A stretch of 5,188 nt of DNA from Promethearchaeota archaeon. GTDB lineage: Archaea; Asgardarchaeota; Lokiarchaeia; Sigyniarchaeales; SOKP01. Of the stretch, positions 1 through 5,188 are shown in pieces (position 1 is the first letter of the stretch; every line of letters begins with the position of its first letter). Made by a program: the position numbers and the translations under genes. The notes under the pieces were generated by a model that saw nothing but the letters and a program-made list of their open reading frames with translations, did not search any database and was not told where the DNA came from. The stretch covers positions 1 to 5,188 of the forward strand of contig JAUWZR010000181.1 of NCBI GenBank assembly GCA_030615235.1, in the 5' to 3' direction.

Positions 1-929
1 TTCCAACAACATGTTATTTAATGACTTATAAAGACGGCCATTGTACAGCAAATTGCGGTTTTTGTCCTCAAGCCAGAGAATCAGGGAGCTCAATTGAATT
101 ACTTTCTCGAGTTAGTTGGCCAATTTTTTCTTTTAAAGAATTTCTAATTAAACTGAATTATTTACCGCCTACAAAAAGATTTAAAAGAATTTGTATCCAA
201 ACCTTAAATTATTTGCAAAATTTTCAAGATCTTATAGAAATTGTTTCCCAGATTAGAAAAAATAGCAATATTCCAATATCTATTGCAATACCACCTATGG
301 GGAAAGAAAATTTAGAAAGATTAAGACTTCTTGGTGTGGATCGGGTAGGTATAGCTCTTGATGGTGCTACTCCTGAAATTTTTGAACGTATAAAAGGAAA
401 AGAAGTAAAAGGACCTTATAATTGGAGTAACCACATTCAAAATCTCAAAAAAGCGCTGACAATTTTTGGAGAGGGAAATGTTACAACGCATTTAATCGTG
501 GGATTGGGAGAGACTGCAATTGCAATCTTGAAAAGGATTAAAATGCTTCACGATTTAAGTATAAGAGTAAGTCTTTTTGCATTTATGCCCATAAAAGGGA
601 CGTTACTTGAAAATTTAAGCCAACCGGATTTATTAAATTTTAGAAAAATACAATTAGGAAGACATCTTCTAGTGAGCAATAATAAAACTCTTAAGGTCTT
701 TACTTTTAATAATTTTGGTGAAATTATTAAGTTTAATTTAAATGAGAAGGAGTTATGGCATATTATTTGCAATACGGATGCGTTTTTAACTTCGGGTTGT
801 CCCGGTTGTAACCGACCTTACTATACATCAAGACCTTCGGGTTCTATTTATAATTATCCAAGAACATTAATAACACATGAGATGGATGATATTTTTAAAA
901 GTTTAATTAATATTGTTCATAAAAAATAG
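1..929 (+). CDS. lipS2: LipS2-type radical SAM lipoyl synthase subunit (biotin synthase-like), 5'-partial
   Basis: This is probably one of the two radical SAM proteins that together replace LipA in archaea. Each inserts one sulfur into octanoyl-lysine on a lipoyl-domain protein in the cytoplasm. Numbering from the ATG at base 21, the SAM-cluster motif is C8-x3-C12-x2-C15 within CTANCGFCPQAR. It is followed by LLSRVSWP (27-34), IALDGATPEIF (111-121), THLIVGLGET (156-165) and LFAFMP (185-190). The C-terminal signature is SGCPGCNRPYY (258-268) then IYNYPR (276-281), with C250, C260 and C263 as candidate auxiliary [4Fe-4S] ligands. The frame stays open to the left edge and encodes PTTCYL just before that ATG, matching the family's conserved PTTAYL run. 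The gene therefore starts upstream of the window and base 21 is not its start. Its stop overlaps the lplA start by one base. BioB proper is unlikely given the C-terminal signature and the lplA neighbour. The LipS2 assignment is from recalled family motifs. Confidence 0.85.
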   Translation, partial: PTTCYLMTYKDGHCTANCGFCPQARESGSSIELLSRVSWPIFSFKEFLIKLNYLPPTKRFKRICIQTLNYLQNFQDLIEIVSQIRKNSNIPISIAIPPMGKENLERLRLLGVDRVGIALDGATPEIFERIKGKEVKGPYNWSNHIQNLKKALTIFGEGNVTTHLIVGLGETAIAILKRIKMLHDLSIRVSLFAFMPIKGTLLENLSQPDLLNFRKIQLGRHLLVSNNKTLKVFTFNNFGEIIKFNLNEKELWHIICNTDAFLTSGCPGCNRPYYTSRPSGSIYNYPRTLITHEMDDIFKSLINIVHKK

Positions 930-1720
930 TGGTAAAAAGCTTGAGAGAATGGAGATTTCTTCCCTTAGAAACTAGAAATGGATATTGGAATATGGCTTTA
1001 GATGAAGCGATACTAAATGCAGTTATTGAAAAAAAAATTCCTAACACTCTAAGATTTTTCAAATGGGAGCCATCAACTGTTTCTATTGGAAGAAATCAAA
1101 GTATTTCTAACGAAGTAGATTTAAATGTTGTTAGAGAAAAGGGTTTCAATGTTGTACGGAGAATAACTGGAGGAGGTGCTGTATTCCATGATAGTACACG
1201 TGAAATTACATATTCTATTGTATGTCCAATGAAATTTCTAGAAAACCTTAATGCTAAGAATGTGATTGAGCAATTTGAAATTATCGAGGCGGGTATTGTT
1301 AATGCATTAACACAATATGGCTTGCAGCCTCAAAAGGGAGTTATTAATTGCCCTGCTATTTTTTTAGATGGAAAGAAATTTTCAGGAAATGCACAAATAA
1401 GAAAGAAGGGGTATCTCCTTCAACATGGAACAATTTTATTGGAACTTGATCCTAACCTTATGTATTCCGTTTTAAAAGCACCTTATAATGTTGGGAAAAC
1501 TAAAATGGTGAAATCTGTATTTGCGAAGTGCATCGGCATCAAAGAACGATTAGACCATTATAATGAAACGGAATTCTTGTGCTATCTTAAAGCTGGTTTC
1601 GAGGCGACATTAGGAATTAAATTAATTGATGGAAATTTCACAGATTATGAATTGAATTTAGCAGATAAACTTGTGTCCAAAAAATATTCTAATAAAAATT
1701 GGTTGGAAAAATATGAATGA
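929..1720 (+). CDS. lplA: Lipoate/octanoate-protein ligase, catalytic domain (LplA-N type)
   Basis: This 263-residue BPL/LplA/LipB-fold enzyme is expected to activate lipoate or octanoate with ATP and attach it to a lipoyl-domain lysine, providing the substrate for the flanking LipS proteins. Visible motifs are NMALDEAI (21-28), SIGRNQS (52-58), the adenylate-binding RRITGGGAVFHD (77-88), GKKFSGNAQ (148-156) with K150 as the likely catalytic lysine, LQHGTILL (164-171) and the terminal KKYSNKNW (251-258). Length and end match the split archaeal LplA of Thermoplasma acidophilum (262 aa), which needs a separate LplB. No LplB domain is fused here or encoded in the window. The usual ND before the catalytic loop reads PA, and C141 lies nine residues before K150. 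The start is uncertain: GTG 929 overlaps the upstream stop (TAGTG), and an in-frame TTG at 941 is possible. Neither has a clear Shine-Dalgarno. The stop overlaps lipS1 by eight bases. An octanoyltransferase activity cannot be excluded, but GGGAV favours a ligase over LipM-type GGRAV. Confidence 0.88.
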   Translation: MVKSLREWRFLPLETRNGYWNMALDEAILNAVIEKKIPNTLRFFKWEPSTVSIGRNQSISNEVDLNVVREKGFNVVRRITGGGAVFHDSTREITYSIVCPMKFLENLNAKNVIEQFEIIEAGIVNALTQYGLQPQKGVINCPAIFLDGKKFSGNAQIRKKGYLLQHGTILLELDPNLMYSVLKAPYNVGKTKMVKSVFAKCIGIKERLDHYNETEFLCYLKAGFEATLGIKLIDGNFTDYELNLADKLVSKKYSNKNWLEKYE

Positions 1721-2765
1721 TATTAAAGATCTATATAAGAGATTTGAATTAGGTAATCAAACATGGTCAGATTATGAAAAATTGTTAAAACTTGATAATA
1801 GAGAATTAGAGCCGATTTTAAATCTTGCTTATAAAGTTAAGAAGAGAAAAATTGGAAATCTATTAAAAATTTATATCCCCAATAAACGGTTCCCAGCCAT
1901 TAGCATTACTGGAAGTGAATGTTCATTACACTGCGAACATTGTAATAAGAAATATCTAGATGGTATGAAACCAATCCTAAATAATTCTGAATTAAAATCC
2001 TACTTGCTAGAATTATATAAAAATAATGGAATCGGTGTTTTACTTTCGGGAGGATGTCTTCCCGATGGTTCAGTTCCTTTATTAAACTTTCTAGATACCA
2101 TTAAAGAAATCAAGAAGAAAACTAATTTAATAATCAACGCTCATACTGGGTTGCTTAATGAAGAAACTGCAAGGCAATTAGCAGATGCAGGAGTTGATAT
2201 CGTTTCTTTTGATGTTACTATGGATAAAGATGTATTAAACAATATTTACCATTTAAACAAAGATATTGACGATTATAAAAAAGCAATCAGCCTTATGCAA
2301 AAATATGGAATAAATATCGTTCCTCATATTTGCATAGGGTTATTCTATGGTAAGATTCATAAAGAATTAGAAACGATTAAGTTTTTGAAAGAATCGGGAT
2401 TAGACCCCTCTTTAATAGTATTGATTGCTTTAATCCCTCCTAATAATTTTAAAAATAATTTTCTTAGACCTCAACCGAGTGATATCGCTAAAATTATTGC
2501 GATTACTAGATTTATCTACCCCGACACAGAAATTTCCTTAGGTTGTATGAGACCAAGAAGAGAAGTGAAACTAGAGATAGAAAAATATGCAATTAAAGCT
2601 GGGATAAATAGGATTGAAATACCTTCAAAAAATACATTAAAATGGGTAAAAAAAAAAGATCCTGAAGTTATCTTCAATTTCTTCTCAGCGTGTTGTGCGA
2701 TTCCAGATAAATTTGAGAAATATGCAGAAAGCAAGGATTCAGATTTAAAAAATTATGAGATTTAA
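1713..2765 (+). CDS. lipS1: LipS1-type radical SAM lipoyl synthase subunit
   Basis: This 350-residue radical SAM protein is likely the partner of LipS2, inserting the other sulfur of the lipoyl group. The SAM-cluster motif is C70-x3-C74-x2-C77 (ECSLHCEHCNKKYL) on the first barrel strand after ISITG. It is followed by LLSGGCLPDGSVPL (110-123, C115), INAHTGLL (141-148), VDIVSFDVTM (161-170), VPHICIGL (203-210), SLGCMRPR (275-282, C278) and a C-terminal ACCAIP (326-331, C327/C328). C115, C278, C327 and C328 could bind a second cluster used as sulfur source. I infer this, since ligand identity is not visible in sequence. ATG 1713 is chosen because it overlaps the lplA stop in an ATGAATGA arrangement and has a GGTTGGA element seven bases upstream. 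An in-frame TTG at 1671 would intrude 50 bases into lplA. The assignment rests on motif recall plus the lipS2-lplA context. Alone it would be called a biotin synthase-like radical SAM protein. Confidence 0.82.
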   Translation: MNDIKDLYKRFELGNQTWSDYEKLLKLDNRELEPILNLAYKVKKRKIGNLLKIYIPNKRFPAISITGSECSLHCEHCNKKYLDGMKPILNNSELKSYLLELYKNNGIGVLLSGGCLPDGSVPLLNFLDTIKEIKKKTNLIINAHTGLLNEETARQLADAGVDIVSFDVTMDKDVLNNIYHLNKDIDDYKKAISLMQKYGINIVPHICIGLFYGKIHKELETIKFLKESGLDPSLIVLIALIPPNNFKNNFLRPQPSDIAKIIAITRFIYPDTEISLGCMRPRREVKLEIEKYAIKAGINRIEIPSKNTLKWVKKKDPEVIFNFFSACCAIPDKFEKYAESKDSDLKNYEI

Positions 2766-2790
2766 TTTTTAAAAAAGAAGATTTAAGAAC
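2766..2790 (+). promoter_or_regulatory. Short AT-rich spacer between lipoyl and F420 blocks; possible promoter
   Basis: These 25 bases are the largest gap between genes. They contain a T-run followed by an A-run (TTTTTAAAAAA near 2766-2776). This could serve as a TATA element for a leaderless or short-leader transcript starting near the ATG at 2791, or as a weak terminator for the lip genes. The T-run precedes the A-run, which is not a standard terminator layout. No strong Shine-Dalgarno is seen, only GAAG about ten bases upstream of the start. In such AT-rich DNA this composition is weak evidence, and simple read-through from the lip genes is equally likely. Confidence 0.2.
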
Positions 2791-4206
2791 ATGAAAGGAA
2801 AAATAGAAATTATCGGCGTAGAAGATATCCCCCTAATAAAACCCGGCGATGATATTCCATCATTAATTTTTAATGCTTTAACAAAAAACAGTATCTCATT
2901 AGAAGATGGAGACATTGTGATTATTGCCCAAACTATAATATCGAAAAGTCTGGGAAGATTAAGAAATATAAGAGATATCATCCCAAGTCAAGAGGCTATC
3001 GATCTGCACGATATAATGGCTCCAAAGATAAGAAAAAATAATTTACCTGATAAAAGTCCTGAGCTAATTCAAGCAATATTAGATGAATCGAGACAAGTAT
3101 TAAAAGCAGAACACGTAATGATTGTTGAAACGAAACACGGTTTTATTTGTGCAAATGCAGGTATTGATAAATCTAATGTCGGAAACGCGGATACAATTTC
3201 TTTGCTCCCTTGCGATTCGGATCAAGAAGCCGAAAAAATCCGGATTTCACTTCAAAATTTGACAAAAAAAAAAATTGCTGTGTTAATTTCAGACTCGTTT
3301 GGAAGATCGTTTAGATTGGGGGCAGTAGGAGTAGCCCTCGGTGTTTCGGGAATATCTCCAATATTGGACAAACGAGGTAGTAAGGATTTATATGGGAAAG
3401 AATTACAGAGTACAATAATTGGTCAGATTGACAATTTGGCTTCTGCTGCTCAATTAATCATGGGAGAAGCGGACGAAGGTCTACCAGTCGTTATAATTAG
3501 GGGATACAAATATTTCTTAATGGAAAAATCTTCTATAAACAAAATTTTAAGAAAATGCGAGTTAGATTTATTTAGAGAGAAAAGCATAAATGGGAATTTT
3601 GAAACTATTCTTAAATCTAGGAGAAGCTATAAATCAGAGTTTAATGATAAAGAAATTAGTAATAAAATGTTAGAAGACTGTATTGATATAGCCCGATGGG
3701 CTCCAAGTGCTCACAATGGCCAATTCTGGCGATATACAATAATTGAAAAGGGAAAGATTCGTGAAACTTTGATTACGAAGATGAATTCTAAGTTGAAAGA
3801 AGACTTGATAACAGAAGGCAAATCAGATAATTATGTTTTTAAGAAAATAAATAAAACTAGAAAACAATTTCTCAATTCACCTTATTTAATCCTCCTATGC
3901 ATGGATGCGCACGATTTAGAAAACTATTCAGATAATGCACGAGAATTTAATGAGTATATTATGGGAGTGCAGAGTGTAAGCGCCTCAGCAACCTATTTAC
4001 TTCTTGCATTTGAAAATAAAGGATTATCAGCGTGCTGGTATTGCGCACCTTTATTTGCAAAAGAAATTATCAAGGAAGTACTGAAACTACCAAGGTCTTT
4101 CGTACCTATGGCATTTTTTACAGTAGGTTATTCAACAAAAACAACTCAAAAACCATATCGTAAGGAATTGAAAGACATTATCTTTAGGATAAGTAAAGAA
4201 GAATGA
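2791..4206 (+). CDS. FbiB-like fusion: F420-0:L-glutamate ligase (CofE) plus FMN nitroreductase-fold domain
   Basis: This 471-residue, two-domain enzyme serves the end of F420 synthesis. Residues about 5-245 are CofE, which adds L-glutamate to F420-0 using GTP. It shows DGDIVIIAQ (39-47), HGFICANAGIDKSNV (116-130), SDSFGRSFR (167-175), DKRGSKDLYGKEL (193-205), DNLASAAQLIMG (214-225) and VVIIRG (233-238). Residues about 268-450 are a nitroreductase fold: SRRSY (276-280), ARWAPSAHNGQFWR (301-314), NSPYLILLC (362-370), GLSACWYCAPLF (411-422) and LPRSFVPMAFFTVGY (433-447). Order and length resemble mycobacterial FbiB (about 448 aa), whose C-terminal domain reduces dehydro-F420-0 with FMN. By analogy this protein may do both steps. 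Several usual CofE residues differ: AQK reads AQT, SKAEG reads SKSLG, DTFGRPWR reads DSFGRSFR, DELA reads DNLA. The start ATG gives a full-length CofE N-terminus. An 11-A run at 3264-3274 leaves the frame intact. cofD follows after 10 bases. The first domain is certain; the reductase role is inferred. Confidence 0.9.
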   Translation: MKGKIEIIGVEDIPLIKPGDDIPSLIFNALTKNSISLEDGDIVIIAQTIISKSLGRLRNIRDIIPSQEAIDLHDIMAPKIRKNNLPDKSPELIQAILDESRQVLKAEHVMIVETKHGFICANAGIDKSNVGNADTISLLPCDSDQEAEKIRISLQNLTKKKIAVLISDSFGRSFRLGAVGVALGVSGISPILDKRGSKDLYGKELQSTIIGQIDNLASAAQLIMGEADEGLPVVIIRGYKYFLMEKSSINKILRKCELDLFREKSINGNFETILKSRRSYKSEFNDKEISNKMLEDCIDIARWAPSAHNGQFWRYTIIEKGKIRETLITKMNSKLKEDLITEGKSDNYVFKKINKTRKQFLNSPYLILLCMDAHDLENYSDNAREFNEYIMGVQSVSASATYLLLAFENKGLSACWYCAPLFAKEIIKEVLKLPRSFVPMAFFTVGYSTKTTQKPYRKELKDIIFRISKEE

Positions 4207-4216
4207 GTGTTACAAT

Positions 4217-5155
4217 ATGGATGATAGTTATTTTTTAGTACTTGCAGGTGGAGTAGGAGCGGCTAAATTTATAGAAGGATTGGCAAATATAGTTGATCCC
4301 GCTTTATTAAAGATCGTAATAAATACAGGGGACGATATAGAACTATACGGTATACAAATCTGCCCTGATATAGATATAATAACTTACACTTTGGCGGGAA
4401 TCGTAGATAATGAGAAAGGTTGGGGTTTTCAAGACGAATCTTTTAATTGTATAAAATATTTAAAACAATTTTACGGTTTTAATTGGTTTAATTTAGGAGA
4501 TAAAGACTTAGCAACTCACATTTACAGAACTGATCTTTTTAAGAAGGGATTTAGTAAAGCAGAAATCACAATGAAAATAGCTGAAAAATTGGGGATAACA
4601 TCTCATCTTATACCAATGACTAATGAGAGCGTTCAAACAATAATTACAACCGATTCAGAAGAAATGCATTTTGAAGAATTTTTCATTAGATACAATTGTA
4701 GACCAAGAATATTAGACATTAAATTCCAAGGTATTGATAAAGCAAAACCAGTTAAGGGCGTACTCGATTACATGAAGCATGCTGAGAGAGTTATAATTTG
4801 TCCTTCGAATCCTGTAGTCTCCATTGGAACTATACTTACGATTCCTGGAATTAGGAAAACCTTAAAAAACATCAAGCAAAAAGTAATTGCAATAAGCCCA
4901 ATTATAGAAGGGGCAACAGTAAAAGGTCCAGCAGATAAAATGATGAAACATCTGGGACTCGAAGTTTCTTGTGTTGGAGTGGCACATTATTATAGAGACA
5001 TAATAAGCCATTTCATTATTGATAATAAAGATTGTATATTAAAGCCGATTATTAAGGAAATGGATATAAACACTTATTGTTTTGATACCTTAATGGTCTC
5101 AAAAGAAAAAAAGAAAGAATTAGCAAAGTTTACAATTAATTTAGAAATATCATAA
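4217..5155 (+). CDS. cofD: 2-phospho-L-lactate (or PEP) transferase, F420 synthesis (CofD)
   Basis: CofD/FbiA transfers the phospholactyl (or phosphoenolpyruvyl) group from its guanosine diphosphate carrier to the deazaflavin Fo, giving F420-0 (or dehydro-F420-0) in the cytoplasm. The 312-residue length is typical of the family and the sequence is nearly all signature: LAGGVGAAK (9-17), INTGDD (35-40), ICPDIDIITYTLAGI (48-62), GWGFQDESF (68-76), WFNLGDKDLATH (90-101), IPMTNESV (132-139), the CPSNPVVSIG turn (195-204), IPGIR (209-213), ISPII (226-230) and VKGPADKMM (235-243). No substitution stands out. It lies 10 bases after the fused CofE gene, so the two are probably co-transcribed and act in sequence on the same intermediate, although gene order is the reverse of pathway order. 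ATG 4217 is the natural start, placing the glycine-rich loop eight residues in. A second ATG at 4221 is out of frame. The guanylyltransferase (CofC/FbiD) and Fo synthase are not in the window. Confidence 0.96.
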   Translation: MDDSYFLVLAGGVGAAKFIEGLANIVDPALLKIVINTGDDIELYGIQICPDIDIITYTLAGIVDNEKGWGFQDESFNCIKYLKQFYGFNWFNLGDKDLATHIYRTDLFKKGFSKAEITMKIAEKLGITSHLIPMTNESVQTIITTDSEEMHFEEFFIRYNCRPRILDIKFQGIDKAKPVKGVLDYMKHAERVIICPSNPVVSIGTILTIPGIRKTLKNIKQKVIAISPIIEGATVKGPADKMMKHLGLEVSCVGVAHYYRDIISHFIIDNKDCILKPIIKEMDINTYCFDTLMVSKEKKKELAKFTINLEIS

Positions 5156-5158
5156 GTA

Positions 5159-5185
5159 AAATTCAAACTGTAGTTTCTTGAATTT
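5159..5185 (+). terminator. Imperfect hairpin after cofD, possible transcript end
   Basis: AAATTC (5159-5164) pairs with GAATTT (5180-5185), and AAAC (5165-5168) pairs with GTTT (5173-5176). The loop is TGTA, with a CTT bulge in the right arm. The element starts four bases after the cofD stop. The stem is AT-rich and weak, and the window ends three bases later, so a following T-run cannot be checked. It may be a terminator, a dyad operator for the next gene, or chance in AT-rich sequence. Confidence 0.25.
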
Positions 5186-5188
5186 CAA

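Noticed and set aside
548..772. Reverse-strand open frame of 74 codons inside lipS2
   Set aside because: It lies wholly antisense to strongly conserved LipS2 sequence, has no recognisable motif or ribosome site, and fits chance in AT-rich coding DNA.
1..929. True biotin synthase (BioB) identity for the first gene
   Set aside because: The CNRPYY...IYNYPR C-terminal signature and the lplA/lipS1 neighbours fit LipS2, and no bioA, bioD or bioF gene is present.
1671..1712. Upstream TTG start for lipS1
   Set aside because: It would extend 50 bases into lplA with residues showing no family similarity. ATG 1713 forms a typical ATGA-type stop-start overlap with a weak ribosome site.
2516..2734. Reverse-strand open frame of 72 codons inside lipS1
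   Set aside because: It is antisense to the conserved C-terminal part of LipS1, with a low-complexity hydrophobic/serine-rich product and no supporting signals.
1713..2765. Canonical LipA identity for the second radical SAM gene
   Set aside because: LipA carries an N-terminal CX4CX5C auxiliary-cluster motif and a C-terminal RSSY motif. Neither is seen here.
2769..2981. Reverse-strand open frame of 70 codons over the 5' end of the cofE fusion
   Set aside because: It is antisense to the conserved CofE N-terminus. Its hydrophobic product mirrors Lys/Ile-rich coding sequence and has no recognisable domain.
3264..3274. Run of 11 A in the cofE fusion (and a run of 10 A at 2648-2657 in lipS1) as a frameshift or slippage site
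   Set aside because: Both runs simply encode Lys-Lys-Lys, the frame is intact, and conserved protein sequence continues on both sides. Sequencing error or recoding is not needed to explain them.
1..5188. CRISPR array, tRNA/rRNA, insertion sequence or attachment site
   Set aside because: I saw no regularly spaced repeats, cloverleaf-like conserved tRNA boxes, transposase motifs or long terminal repeats. Nearly all bases are accounted for by five conserved genes.

Overview
The window reads as archaeal chromosomal DNA: strongly AT-rich, tightly packed, and entirely on the + strand. It carries five genes for two cofactor pathways, lipoyl cofactor assembly and coenzyme F420 synthesis. The archaeal assignment rests on three points. 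There is a two-protein LipS1/LipS2 lipoyl synthase instead of canonical LipA. There is a short LplA of Thermoplasma type. F420 genes are present with AGA/ATA-rich codon use. An uncultured, moderate-temperature lineage such as an Asgard (Loki-like) archaeon is my best guess, but lineage cannot be fixed from this sequence and a bacterial host with archaeal-like genes is not excluded.

Region 1 (1-2765) is a lipoyl block. It holds a 5'-truncated biotin-synthase-like radical SAM protein (LipS2 type), a lipoate/octanoate-protein ligase catalytic domain (LplA), and a second radical SAM protein (LipS1 type). The first two genes overlap by 1 base (TAGTG) and the last two by 8 bases (ATGAATGA), so they are almost certainly one translationally coupled unit. 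The expected logic is that LplA attaches octanoate or lipoate to the lysine of a lipoyl-domain protein (GcvH or a 2-oxoacid dehydrogenase E2), and LipS2 and LipS1 each insert one sulfur into the octanoyl chain.

Region 2 (2791-5155) is an F420 block. It begins after a 25-base spacer with a fused CofE-nitroreductase protein that has the architecture of mycobacterial FbiB. CofD (2-phospho-L-lactate/PEP transferase) follows after 10 bases. CofD makes F420-0 or dehydro-F420-0. The fusion protein would reduce the dehydro form and add the glutamate tail.

The remaining non-coding sequence is the 25-base spacer, the 10-base spacer, and a 33-base tail containing an imperfect hairpin. No RNA genes, mobile elements, CRISPR arrays or long repeats were seen. 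The most notable points are the lipS2-lplA-lipS1 cluster beside F420 genes, the FbiB-like fusion in an apparently archaeal setting, the absence of an LplB partner in view, and several substitutions at normally conserved CofE positions.
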